From Streptomyces sp. NBC_00223 (lineage in GTDB: Bacteria > Actinomycetota > Actinomycetes > Streptomycetales > Streptomycetaceae): a DNA stretch of 64,000 nucleotides. The stretch is taken from assembly GCF_036199905.1 (NCBI RefSeq), contig NZ_CP108109.1, positions 496,001-560,000 of the forward strand, in the 5' to 3' direction. Shown here in pieces: positions 7,985 to 16,271 of the stretch (positions within the stretch are counted from its first letter, which is position 1; each line of letters starts with the position of its first letter). The notes under the pieces were generated by a model. The model worked only from the letters and a program-made list of their open reading frames with translations, searched no databases and was not told where the DNA came from. The position numbers and the translations under genes are program-made.

Positions 7985-9082
7985 ATGCTCGATGCGGCCG
8001 GTCTCGATCCTGTGGAAGTACGCGCATACCGCAGCCTGGTCAAGATGCCCGCGGCCACGCCGCCCGAACTCGCCCATCGCCTGGGACTGTCCGGCCGTGA
8101 GGCCGCCGCACTGCTCGACACGCTGGAGGCCAAGGGGCTGGTGAGCCGCGCCACGGGGGCGGGGCACAGATTCCGAGCGGCACCACCCGATCTGGCGCTG
8201 GGCCCGATCCTGCGCAACAGGCAGCAGGAACTCCAGGCCGTGCAGTCCGCCGTGGCCCAGCTCACCGAGGAGTACCACAGCGAGGCCCGGCGCCGGGGTT
8301 CGAACGAAATGGTCGAGACCATTACGGGAGCGACTTCGATCGCCAGGATGTTCTACCAATTGCAGCGAGGGGCCCGGGAGGAGGTCCTGGCGCTGTGCAA
8401 GCCGCCGAACGTGGCCGTACCGCCGCAGGGGAACGACACCGAGCTGGGGGTCCTGGCCTCGGGCGTACGCTACCGGGCGGTCTACGAACGGTCGGCCCTT
8501 GAGGTGCCGCCCGAGGTGTACCGCATACGGGAGTTCATCAGGAACGGCGAACAGGCCCGGGTCGCCCCGGAGCTTCCCGCCAAGCTGGTGATCGCCGACC
8601 GGTCGCTGGCCATGCTGGTGTCCTCGCCCGTACGGTCCACCGGGTCCGCGCGGAGCAAGGAGGCCACGGGGTCCACGGGCGCGAACGGATCGACCGGCTC
8701 CGTCGGGTACGTCGGGTCCGGCGGCCTGTTCCCCGACACATCCGGCGAGCCCTCCGAGGAGCCGACCGCGCTTCTGGTCCAGCCGGGCCTGCTGCTCGAC
8801 ACCCTGGTCGGGGTCTTCGAGACGCTGTGGGCCGGCGCCGCCCCGCTGATCCTCACCGAGGACGGCTGGATCGACGAGAAGAAGCCGGGCCAGGCCCCTC
8901 CGCTGGAGGGTCTGCTGCTGCTCTCGCTGCTGCTGACCGGACTGACGGACACCGCGATCGCCGGTCAGCTGGGCCTGAGCCTGCGTACGGTCCAGCGGCG
9001 CATCCGCGATCTGATGGAGGCCGCCGGGGTCCAGACCCGGATGCAACTGGCCTGGGAGGCGGCCCGCCACGGCTGGCTCTGA
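7985..9082 (+). CDS. TrmB-like winged-helix plus C-terminal LuxR HTH regulator
   Basis: This 365-residue regulator has two DNA-binding-type modules. Residues 1-60 resemble a TrmB winged helix (LDPVEVRAYRSLVKMP, then LGLSGREAAALLDTLEAKGLV). Residues 310-360 form a LuxR-type HTH (GLTDTAIAGQLGLSLRTVQRRIRDLM). A Gly/Ser/Thr-rich insert lies around residues 220-250. This TrmB-plus-LuxR architecture is common in Streptomyces orphan regulators; ligands are mostly unknown. It resembles the shorter regulator ending at 4839 in the middle and C-terminal parts. A 15-bp hairpin follows the gene. Confidence 0.85.
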   Translation: MLDAAGLDPVEVRAYRSLVKMPAATPPELAHRLGLSGREAAALLDTLEAKGLVSRATGAGHRFRAAPPDLALGPILRNRQQELQAVQSAVAQLTEEYHSEARRRGSNEMVETITGATSIARMFYQLQRGAREEVLALCKPPNVAVPPQGNDTELGVLASGVRYRAVYERSALEVPPEVYRIREFIRNGEQARVAPELPAKLVIADRSLAMLVSSPVRSTGSARSKEATGSTGANGSTGSVGYVGSGGLFPDTSGEPSEEPTALLVQPGLLLDTLVGVFETLWAGAAPLILTEDGWIDEKKPGQAPPLEGLLLLSLLLTGLTDTAIAGQLGLSLRTVQRRIRDLMEAAGVQTRMQLAWEAARHGWL

Positions 9083-9177
9083 CCCGCCCACCGGGCAGGC
9101 GTGAACAGCACGCGCCGGTCGAGCCGTTGATCCGACCGATCGAACGGGCCGGACCGGCCTACCCCGTCACGCGATCA

Positions 9178-9212
9178 GGGGCCCTCGACCCGTACTTCGG
9201 GTCGAGGGCCCC
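9178..9212. terminator. Strong hairpin terminator
   Basis: There is a perfect 15-bp stem, GGGGCCCTCGACCCG with its complement, around the 5-base loop TACTT, about 95 bp past the regulator stop. It probably also backs up termination from the convergent protease gene. Confidence 0.85.
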
Positions 9213-9268
9213 TTCACCTGCCGTCCGGCGCGACTGAGACACGCCGTCGGGCTCCATCCCCCTCAGAC

Positions 9269-9302
9269 GGTGGTGCCGATCCCGGGGAGCACCGGCACCA
9301 CC
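9269..9302 (-). terminator. Hairpin terminator of the protease gene
   Basis: A perfect 10-bp stem, GGTGGTGCCG with CGGCACCACC, closes a 14-base loop 28 bp past the protease stop codon. Confidence 0.7.
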
Positions 9303-9329
9303 GAGGGACTGCCTACGGGATGTACGGGA

Positions 9330-12300
9330 TTACTTCTCGAACACCTGGAACTCCGAGGCCCGCACCGTGAACGCGGCCGGCGAGCCGGTGGCGCAGTCGG
9401 TGATGGTGGTCGGGTCGTTGTCCTGCTCACCCGCGTACGCCGGGTTGCCGACGCACTGGTTGGTGATGGACTCGAAGCGCAGGTCGGTGGCCGTGGTCAC
9501 CGGGATGTCGAAGCTGCGCATCGTCAGGTTCGGCGCCACCGGCCGCGGCTTGGCCGCCTGGAAGGCGTCCTTCGGGCTGAGGTAGACGACGTGGAACTGC
9601 TTGGCCTGCGAGCAGTCGACGGTCGCGGTCCGGGTGCAGGCCGAGATCTCGAACTGGCGCAGGGCCGAGAAGCGGCTTTGGGCGGCGGTGTCGCCACCGG
9701 GGTCCTTCGAGGCGGTCGGCCGGTTCAGGGCACTGACCTGAACGCGACGGATCTTGCTCGCGGTGTCGCCGGCCAGGTGGATCTGGACCGCGCGGCCACT
9801 CACGGTGGACTTGGTCGACTCACCGAGGTAGGCCCAGTTGGTGCCCTCGTCGTCGTCGATCAGGGCCGCCAGGTTCACACCGTCACCACCGGTGATGGAG
9901 GCACCGGCCGCGGCCGAGGCGAGGTTCGGCTGCATCTTGACCTTGACGTTCTGCTTGGTGCCATCGGTCACGTCGAACTCGAACGGGGTCTCGCCGTAGC
10001 CGGGGGCGACAGCGATGGCCTTGTAGTGGCCCTTGGTGAAGTTCGCCTTCGGGCTCAGGTCCGCGGTGGTGCCGGCGATCGGCGTGGTCCGCGTGCTGAA
10101 CTCACCGATCAGGATCTTGGCGTTGGGGATGTCGTCCCCGCTGTTGACGACCTTGAAGGTGACCGCGCTGTTGACGTCCGCCGGGGTGGCGAAGTCCGCG
10201 TGCGGACGGGTGTCGCTCGTCGACAGGGCGGTGGCCTCGGTGCCCAGACCGCGCTTGGCGAACGCGGCCCACAGGACGTCGAGGTCGTCACCGTGGTAAC
10301 GGATCTTGTCCGCGGCGAGCATCGCGTCACGGGCGTCGACCATGGTGACCTTGCCCGTGCCCATGAGCAGGTACGAGTCGAACATCAGCTGGATCCAGCG
10401 ACGGCCGCCACCGCAGACGTCGACCGACGTCTTGCCGGCCGCGCAGGAGGCGAGCACCTTCTTGGACGGCTCGGGGAACTTGCCGACGAGCGCCTGGCGC
10501 ACCTCGTAGTTGACGGCGTTCCAGATCTCACCGTCGGAGTGCACCTCAGGTCCGGCCATGTCGAAGCCGAAGTTGGAGTAGTTGAGCGGGTTGTTGTCGA
10601 TCGCGAAGTTGCGGATGCCGCGCTCGTTGTTGTCGGTCACGTACGGGCCGACGACCCAGGGGTCGACCCCGTCCGGGACCGCGCCCGTCTCGATCAGACG
10701 CTCGGTGGAGACCAGGTCGCCCCAGGACTCGCCCATCGAGCCGCCGTGCGTACCGGAGATACCGGAGGTGCCGCCACCGAGCATGCGGTTGGTGATGGCG
10801 TGGGTGTACTCGTGGCCGATGACCGAGTTGTCGAAGTCACCGTCGGCGCAGCGCCCGTAGAAGGTGCCGGCCTGCGGCTGCCACAGGTACATGTTGGTCA
10901 GCGCCACACCGCCGTCGGCGCCGGTGCTCTGGTTGGCGTTGTTGCGGGTGGCGGGGTTGTTGCCGCCGGAGCGGGCCACGCCCATCTCCGGGTCGCCGCC
11001 CTTGCCGCCCAGGTTGTAGTTGTCGCTCTGCATGTTCCACGTCTTCTCGGTGAACCCGAGCTGGTACGAGAAGTCATGCATGATGTTGTGCTGGACGAAC
11101 AGGTTGCCCATCGCGGCGTCGCGGTCGGGCTGCGCCGGGTTGGTCAGCACCTTCGGGTCACAGCCGCTGGCGTGCCAGGCGTCGGTGAACGTGTAGTCGT
11201 AGACCCGGTCGGGCCGGACGTCCGGAGTGATGCCGAGCCAGTTGCGCCCGGTGGAGTTCAGGCCGTCGCTGGTGAAGGCGTTGTCGCCCAGCGTCGTGCC
11301 CAGCTTGTAGTAGCTGCCGTAGGTGCCGCCGCCCTCGCCGGACGCGATGTCCCAGGCGTGGTGCGGGGTGCCCGGAGCGCTGTCGCTGAGCACCTGGTCG
11401 CAACCGGGGCCGGCGACCCAGCACACCGTCTGACGGGTGTCCTTGGACGAGCCGTCCATCGGCGGCGAGAAGGGGAACGCCTTCCACTGCGGGTTGCCGT
11501 CGTGGTCGGCCGCGACCTCGTCCTCGACGAGGGAGCGACGCGAGAGCACCTCACCGGTGCGGGCGTCCACGATGCTGTCGTAGAGCAGCGGCGCTTCGCC
11601 GGCGGTGCCGACCTGCACCTGGTAGGCCGAGTGCACGGTGCCGTCGGTGTCGGCGACGACGACCTCACGGACCAGCTGCTCGCCGTCCAGGCCGGACGCG
11701 TCGAACTTCTTCCAGCCGTTGGCGTCGTCGGACGCGGTGAGCTTGCCCGCGGACAGGGTCACGTCGGCCAGCGCGGCCTTGATCGCGTCCTGCGCCGACA
11801 GGGTGGCCGGCTTCGGCTTGCCGGTGACGGGGGCGAGCGCACCGGTCACGCTGACCACGGTGCCGTCGACCACACCCACGGAGATCTGGCCGTCACGGCC
11901 GAAGCGCTTGCCGTCCACCTCCTGAGCGAGCAGCACCGCGGCACCCTTGCCGATCGGGCTGTTCGAGACCAGCTTCAGGCTGTCCACCTGGTCGGCGGAG
12001 ATGCCGAACAGGTCGGCGTTCTGCTTCAGGTATTCCCGGGCCGTCTGCTCGGACTTGGTCGGCAGACCTGTCGCCAGGGCCTTGCCGTTGCCTTCCGGCA
12101 CCACCGTGGTCGGCGTGCCGTAACGGCTCCAGGTCACCCGGGCCTTGCCCTTGGCGGCGGCGCTCTTGGACTTGGCCGCCGGAGCTCTGAACGTCCCGGG
12201 CAGGTCCTTGTCCGGTTTTCCGTGCCCCTGTGTGTGGGACGTAGCCGCGGCGCCGGACTGGGACGGCTTGTGCCGTACCGAGTCCGAGTCCGCGCCGGCG

Positions 12301-12383
12301 GATGGCATTTGAACCACCGCCACGACGGCGGCCGTGGCCACGGCCAAGAACGTCCGCCGCACGCGCACTGAGTGTAGGCGCAT
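9330..12383 (-). CDS. Secreted M36-type (fungalysin-like) zinc metallopeptidase
   Basis: This is a 1017-residue extracellular protease. It begins with a Sec signal peptide (MRLHSVRVRRTFLAVATAAVVAVVQ up to about residue 32). A propeptide follows, with FTP/PepSY-like character (GKRFGRDGQISVGVVDGTVVSVTG) that would inhibit and chaperone the enzyme. The catalytic zinc site is HEYTH at residues 524-528 with the probable third ligand Glu552 in ESWGD. The C-terminal 300 residues are a beta-rich accessory part, including a region after residue 800 with a carbohydrate-binding-like look. AAGGAGG lies 6 bases before the ATG. The gene is monocistronic between its own terminator and a 550-bp upstream region, consistent with nutrient scavenging late in growth. 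Confidence 0.93.
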   Translation of the reverse strand: MRLHSVRVRRTFLAVATAAVVAVVQMPSAGADSDSVRHKPSQSGAAATSHTQGHGKPDKDLPGTFRAPAAKSKSAAAKGKARVTWSRYGTPTTVVPEGNGKALATGLPTKSEQTAREYLKQNADLFGISADQVDSLKLVSNSPIGKGAAVLLAQEVDGKRFGRDGQISVGVVDGTVVSVTGALAPVTGKPKPATLSAQDAIKAALADVTLSAGKLTASDDANGWKKFDASGLDGEQLVREVVVADTDGTVHSAYQVQVGTAGEAPLLYDSIVDARTGEVLSRRSLVEDEVAADHDGNPQWKAFPFSPPMDGSSKDTRQTVCWVAGPGCDQVLSDSAPGTPHHAWDIASGEGGGTYGSYYKLGTTLGDNAFTSDGLNSTGRNWLGITPDVRPDRVYDYTFTDAWHASGCDPKVLTNPAQPDRDAAMGNLFVQHNIMHDFSYQLGFTEKTWNMQSDNYNLGGKGGDPEMGVARSGGNNPATRNNANQSTGADGGVALTNMYLWQPQAGTFYGRCADGDFDNSVIGHEYTHAITNRMLGGGTSGISGTHGGSMGESWGDLVSTERLIETGAVPDGVDPWVVGPYVTDNNERGIRNFAIDNNPLNYSNFGFDMAGPEVHSDGEIWNAVNYEVRQALVGKFPEPSKKVLASCAAGKTSVDVCGGGRRWIQLMFDSYLLMGTGKVTMVDARDAMLAADKIRYHGDDLDVLWAAFAKRGLGTEATALSTSDTRPHADFATPADVNSAVTFKVVNSGDDIPNAKILIGEFSTRTTPIAGTTADLSPKANFTKGHYKAIAVAPGYGETPFEFDVTDGTKQNVKVKMQPNLASAAAGASITGGDGVNLAALIDDDEGTNWAYLGESTKSTVSGRAVQIHLAGDTASKIRRVQVSALNRPTASKDPGGDTAAQSRFSALRQFEISACTRTATVDCSQAKQFHVVYLSPKDAFQAAKPRPVAPNLTMRSFDIPVTTATDLRFESITNQCVGNPAYAGEQDNDPTTITDCATGSPAAFTVRASEFQVFEK

Positions 12384-12933
12384 TCGTACCCTCCTTGTCG
12401 AAAACCCGTACGGGGATCACCCGTTCGGATTGGGCGGAGACTGACACGTGCCGGGGCCTCACAGGAACGGTCCTGCGTGGCGGAGATATGACACTGCACA
12501 GTTCCGCCACGTGAGGGTCCGCCGCAGGCCGGGGGATATCGCCGGGACAATTCGGGCGCAAACCTATGTGAATGCTGTGCCGATTTCGTCCCCCATCCGC
12601 CACCCCGATCTCCCCCGCCCCACACCCGCCCTCCCCGGGCGCCGGCACCGGCCGCACCGGAGGGGTGGGAGGGACGGGAGAGGTGGCCCGCATGGGGTGC
12701 CAAAAGGGACATGTGAGGCGGCGTCAGAGAGGCCGGCCCGGGGAGGCCGGCCTCTGCGGGCCCCGGGGACGAACTCCAGGTCCGCGGGCGAATGGCCGGC
12801 CGGAACCGCCGCGCCGGCCCGGAGGCCGGAGTACCGGCCGCCCCCGCCCGGTACCTCCGCACGAGCGTCCCGAAGGCGGCCGGGGAGCGGGACGGGGGCG
12901 TCGGTTCGGGCTCCGGGCGCCCGGGCGAGGGGC
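12384..12933. other. Protease promoter region with inverted repeat
   Basis: There is no convincing gene in these 550 bp. At 12476-12484 and 12503-12511 the 9-bp arms CGTGGCGGA and TCCGCCACG form an inverted repeat with an 18-base spacer, about 95-130 bp before the protease start. This could be an operator or an RNA hairpin. The remainder is very GC-rich spacer leading to the 3' end of the next gene. Confidence 0.5.
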
Positions 12934-14160
12934 CTATGCCGCCGGGCGCGGGAGGGACCGGGGGAGGTCGATACGCCGGGAGACGACGAGTTTGCGGTAG
13001 ACGCGGGTGAGGTGCTGCTCGACCGTGCTGACCGTGATGTAGAGCCGCGCCGCGATCTGCCGGTTCGTCAGGCCGTCCGCCGCCAGCCGGGCCACCCGCC
13101 ACTCCGCCTCGCTCAGCGGCAGCCGCTCGCCCGGCGGGAGCTGCGGTAGGGCGGCGGGGGCGCCGACTGGGCCGCGCGGCACGGGCAGCACGGCCCCGCC
13201 CCGGCTCAGCGCCGCCCGCTCCCCCGGGGGCAGCGCGGCCAGTACATGGGCGCGGACGCGGGGATGGCGGAAGTCGCCGCGTTCCATCAGCCCGGCCGCG
13301 TCGAGCGCGGCGAGCACGGGGGCGATCCGGTGGGCGGGGACGCCCAGCGCCCGGCCGAGTTCACCGGGGTCGGCGGCCCGGCCGCGTACGGCGACGGCTC
13401 CGGCGACCGGCAGCGCGAGGGCCGGAAGCCGGTGCAGGCAGCGCATCAGGGCGCGCCCGAACGCCTCGCCGGGCACGGGCAGCGCCCGGGTCGCGGGCGC
13501 CGACCGGTGGTCCTCGGCGAGGGCGGCGAGCAGCACCGGGTTCCCGGCGGTCATCGCGTGGAAGGCGGTGGCGGACGCCCGGCCGTCGCCCGCGCCCGGC
13601 AGCCCGCCGAGGTACGCGCCGACCTCGGCGCGGGTGAGCAGCGGGACCCGGACGCGCTCGTCGTGGGGCAGCTCGCCGTCCCCGGTGGCACGCGGGGGCG
13701 CGAAGCCGTCGCGGCGGCTCACGACGAGCAGCACGCGCGAGGAGCGGGCCAGCCGTGCGAAGTGGTGCAGGCAGCGCAGCGACTGCGGGTCGGCGTACTG
13801 GCTGTCGTCCACGGTGATCAGGACGGGGGTCCGTTCGGACAGGTCCAGCAGCGGCGCCACGAGGTCGCGGGGGTCGCGGGGGTCCCGCCGCTCGCGCCGG
13901 TCCCGGGCGGGGTACCCCGGCGGGAGGAGCTGGTGGAACAGGCCGAGCGGCCGGCCCGTCCGGTCGCCCGCCGCGGCGAGGTGCAGCGCGCCGCGCGCGG
14001 TCGCCTGCCGGGCGAGCCGGTCGAGCAGCCGGGTGCGGCCCGCGCCGACCGGCCCGGTGAGCGCGACCACCCGTCCGCGTCCGGCCAGGCAGCTCTGCCA
14101 GGCCGTGTGCAGCCGGTCCAGTGCGGGTCTGTGTGCCGCGACGAGTTCGAGCGGGTCCAT
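12934..14160 (-). CDS. Compact LAL-like regulator: AAA/STAND ATPase plus LuxR HTH
   Basis: The start at 14160 is chosen because GGGGGAAG lies close upstream and MDPLELVAAHRPALDRLHTAW matches LAL N-termini. The 408-residue protein has a Walker A-like GPVGAGRTRLLD, in which the usual GKT/S lysine is replaced by Arg. A Walker B-like VLITVDDSQYADPQSLRCL follows. It ends with a LuxR HTH (LSEAEWRVARLAADGLTNRQIAARLYITVSTVEQHLTRVYRKL). Typical LAL regulators are about 900 residues with a long TPR-like sensor; here that middle is almost entirely missing. Whether it still binds ATP is uncertain. Confidence 0.8.
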   Translation of the reverse strand: MDPLELVAAHRPALDRLHTAWQSCLAGRGRVVALTGPVGAGRTRLLDRLARQATARGALHLAAAGDRTGRPLGLFHQLLPPGYPARDRRERRDPRDPRDLVAPLLDLSERTPVLITVDDSQYADPQSLRCLHHFARLARSSRVLLVVSRRDGFAPPRATGDGELPHDERVRVPLLTRAEVGAYLGGLPGAGDGRASATAFHAMTAGNPVLLAALAEDHRSAPATRALPVPGEAFGRALMRCLHRLPALALPVAGAVAVRGRAADPGELGRALGVPAHRIAPVLAALDAAGLMERGDFRHPRVRAHVLAALPPGERAALSRGGAVLPVPRGPVGAPAALPQLPPGERLPLSEAEWRVARLAADGLTNRQIAARLYITVSTVEQHLTRVYRKLVVSRRIDLPRSLPRPAA

Positions 14161-14424
14161 CAACTTCCCCCGGGAGGTGTGCCGTTGCCCGCGGTGGTGG
14201 GTGTACGCGGTCGGCCGCGTACGGGCCCGGGTGTGCGCGCGGTTGCGGTGCGGGCGGGCGTCGAAGGGCGGGACGCGCACACGGGCGGCCCGGCCGTACG
14301 GGGGCGCCGCGAGCCGCGGCGCCGGTCGGCCGGCGTTCCGGGGGCGGCCGCGCGTCAGGCGGGGGGTGATCCGTGGGTACGTGCGTACGTGACGGGCCCC
14401 TGGCGCGGCTGCTTCCCGGCGGGG

Positions 14425-14520
14425 TCACCTACAGAGCGCGCTCGCCATCCGTACGAGGTCGACGTCGCGGCGTGAGACAAGGATCGGGCGGGCGGCGGCG
14501 GTCACCGGGTGTCGTGCCAC
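14425..14520 (-). CDS. SRRxxDLxR-type leader peptide (31 aa)
   Basis: A GTG start at 14520 is preceded by GGGGGAG and opens a 31-codon frame ending ...LVSRRDVDLVRMASALCR. It matches the two leader peptides at 27098 and 27621 in this window (SRRHVDLLRVSSALC and SRRHIDLQRVAGALC). Such peptides are widespread in Streptomyces ahead of sulfur-metabolism genes and are thought to act by cysteine-responsive attenuation. The next gene on the strand is the LAL-like regulator 264 bp on, which is not an obvious sulfur gene, so this may be a relic of a lost operon or may control the regulator. Confidence 0.75.
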   Translation of the reverse strand: MARHPVTAAARPILVSRRDVDLVRMASALCR

Positions 14521-14620
14521 TGGCGTCTCCCCCGTCCGTCCGGTTCCCTTGCGGGGCCCGGCAGGTCGGACGCGGGCCGCTCCGCGTGATCCTGAGCCGC
14601 CGCGCCCCCGGGCGCTGCCG

Positions 14621-14650
14621 AACGTAATCGACCCCACCGATCACCGTCAA
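14621..14650 (-). promoter_or_regulatory. Sigma-70-like promoter of the leader peptide
   Basis: Read on the minus strand, TTGACG (14650-14645) and TACGTT (14626-14621) are separated by 18 bases, about 100 bp ahead of the leader peptide start. Confidence 0.45.
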
Positions 14651-14717
14651 CCGCGCCCCGGGGCACGTGGGGCGCGCCGCGCGGCCGGCCGGTCGGGACG
14701 TGGCCCGGGCAGAACGG

Positions 14718-14960
14718 TCAGCCCGCCACCGCCTGGGCGTAGCGGAAGAGGCCCCTGGGGTCGTAGCGGCGTTTGACGTCGGTGAGGCGGGCGTAGTTGT
14801 CGCCGTAGTACACGTGGCTCCAGCCGCGCAGATCGGGGTCGGAGAAGTCGACGTACGCCGCCGAGGTGTCCAGGGAGCGCCGCAGTGTGCCGTAGATCGC
14901 GCGGGTCCGGGCGAGCCGGCTGTCGACGACCCCGGCGGGGGCGTGCAGACCGCGGTCCGC
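14718..14960 (-). pseudogene. C-terminal fragment of FAD-linked berberine bridge-type oxidoreductase
   Basis: The minus-strand frame ending at 14718 reads AAYVDFSDPDLRGW, VYYGDNYARLTDVKRRYDP and LFRYAQAV. This is the diagnostic BBE C-terminal block of FAD-binding oxidoreductases of about 450-500 residues. Only about 80 residues are recognisable. Upstream in the same frame is the terminator and coding sequence of the LacI gene, so the FAD-binding domain is gone. There is no plausible start. This is a remnant of a gene deleted by rearrangement. Confidence 0.75.
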
Positions 14961-15062
14961 TCGGCCGTCGCCGTTCACGAGGCCCCCGCTCCCCCGATCC
15001 GCCCGGAGGTGGCGCGCCGAGCGACCCCACCGAAGCGGTACCTCGGGAACCGCCCCTGGCAC

Positions 15063-15103
15063 GCCGGGGCGCCCGGGGCCTTGGCGGCCCCGGGCGTCCC
15101 GGC
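15063..15103 (-). terminator. Long hairpin terminator after the LacI gene
   Basis: An 18-bp stem with a single G-U pair and a 5-base loop has a core of CGCCCGGGGCC with GGCCCCGGGCG. It sits directly after the repressor stop codon. Confidence 0.75.
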
Positions 15104-15106
15104 GGG

Positions 15107-16129
15107 TCAGGCGGCCTCCCGAGGGGGAGCCGTGCTCTTGCGCAGGACCAGGCTCGTGGCCAGTTCCAGGCGTGTGGTCGGGTGCTCGTCGGCCCGCAGC
15201 CGCATCAGCATCTGCGTCGCCTCCTCCGCCATTTTCCGCAGCGGCTGGTGAATGGTGGTCAGCGCCGGACGGGACCACTGCGCGATGGCCACGTCGTCGA
15301 AGCCGACCACCGACAAGTCCTCGGGGACTCGCAGCCCGTGGTCGCCGGCCGCCTCCAGGACGCCTATCGCCTGGAGGTCGCTGCCCGCGAAGATCGCGGT
15401 GGGCCGGTCGGGACGGCCCAGCATCCGGCGCGCGACCTCGTAGCCGCCCTCGACATGGAAGTCGCCGAAGGCGATGAGCGCGGGTTCGAGCTCCAGCCCG
15501 GCCATGGTCATCGCCGAGCGGTAGCCGTCCAGCCGGGCGAGCGAGCACATCATGTCCTCGGGCCCGGTGATGATCCCTATCCGCCGGTGTCCGCAGTCGA
15601 TCAGATGCCGGGTCGCGGCCAGCCCGCCCGACCAGTTCGCCGAGCCCACCGACGGCACATCGGGCTCGGGGTCGCCGGCCGGATCGATGATCACGAACGG
15701 GATGGACCGGGATTTGAGCTGCCGCTTGAGTTCCTGCGGCAGCGACGAGAAGACCAGGATCACACCCAGCGGACGGCGTCTCAGCACCCCCTCGATCCAC
15801 TCGGGACCCGGTGAGTGCCGTGTTCCGCTCTCGGTGAGCACCACACTCGCGCCGATCTCCTTGGCGATGTTCTCGACGCCGCGGATCAGCTCCATCGCCC
15901 AGACGCCGTCCAGTTCGTGGAAGACGATCTCGACCAACGGAGCCTCGGGCGACGACCGCGGCGCCCGCCGGTAGCCGTGGATCTCCAGCAGACGCTCGAC
16001 CTTCATCCTGGTCGGAGGAGATACATCCTGACGGCCGTTGAGGACTTTCGAAACTGTCGAGATGGAGACCCCGGCAGTTTCGGCCACCTGGGCGAGGGTC
16101 ACTCGGCCCGTCTCCTCGTCATCACTCAT
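15107..16129 (-). CDS. bxlR: LacI-family repressor of xylobiose uptake (BxlR-like)
   Basis: This 340-residue repressor starts at 16129 ([37 protein letters not shown]), which puts the LacI helix-turn-helix and hinge at residues 10-60. A periplasmic-binding-like sensor domain follows. It diverges from a lipoprotein/permease/permease/GH3 operon, the arrangement of bxlR-bxlEFGA in Streptomyces. The intergenic region carries CGAAA/TTTCG palindromes of the type reported for xylan-degradation genes. It probably binds them until xylobiose or a related oligosaccharide is present. The sugar assignment is inferred from the GH3/GH43 partners; a cellobiose role is the main alternative. Confidence 0.85.
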   Translation of the reverse strand: MSDDEETGRVTLAQVAETAGVSISTVSKVLNGRQDVSPPTRMKVERLLEIHGYRRAPRSSPEAPLVEIVFHELDGVWAMELIRGVENIAKEIGASVVLTESGTRHSPGPEWIEGVLRRRPLGVILVFSSLPQELKRQLKSRSIPFVIIDPAGDPEPDVPSVGSANWSGGLAATRHLIDCGHRRIGIITGPEDMMCSLARLDGYRSAMTMAGLELEPALIAFGDFHVEGGYEVARRMLGRPDRPTAIFAGSDLQAIGVLEAAGDHGLRVPEDLSVVGFDDVAIAQWSRPALTTIHQPLRKMAEEATQMLMRLRADEHPTTRLELATSLVLRKSTAPPREAA

Positions 16130-16232
16130 GGCCCGCAGCGTACGGCACACCTGGACGTAACGCTTTGATAACCCGGAGCCCGAGGGTTGACCCCCTTCCG
16201 GACGGCACTTTAGCGTCGCAGCGCGCAGCAAA

Positions 16233-16259
16233 TTTCGGCAACGCGGCCGAAACTTTTCG
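16233..16259. promoter_or_regulatory. Composite LacI operator in the bxlR-bxlE intergenic region
   Basis: Two overlapping palindromes are present: TTTCGGC-N6-GCCGAAA at 16233-16252 and CGAAA-CT-TTTCG at 16248-16259. They share the CGAAA half-site and lie 13-39 bp before the bxlE start, where they would block the promoter or the ribosome. A related CGAAA-G-TTTCG box lies before the GH43 gene. Confidence 0.7.
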
Positions 16260-16271
16260 AAAGGCTACACG

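Noticed and set aside
9270..12371. Plus-strand 1000-codon open frame opposite the protease gene
   Set aside because: It is a mirror of the GC-rich protease gene: Val/Gly/Arg-dominated, no domain, no ribosome site, while the minus strand shows a signal peptide and HEYTH zinc site.
14960..15800. Upstream extension of the oxidoreductase fragment through the LacI gene
   Set aside because: No FAD-binding motifs appear and this strand encodes the LacI repressor in another frame.
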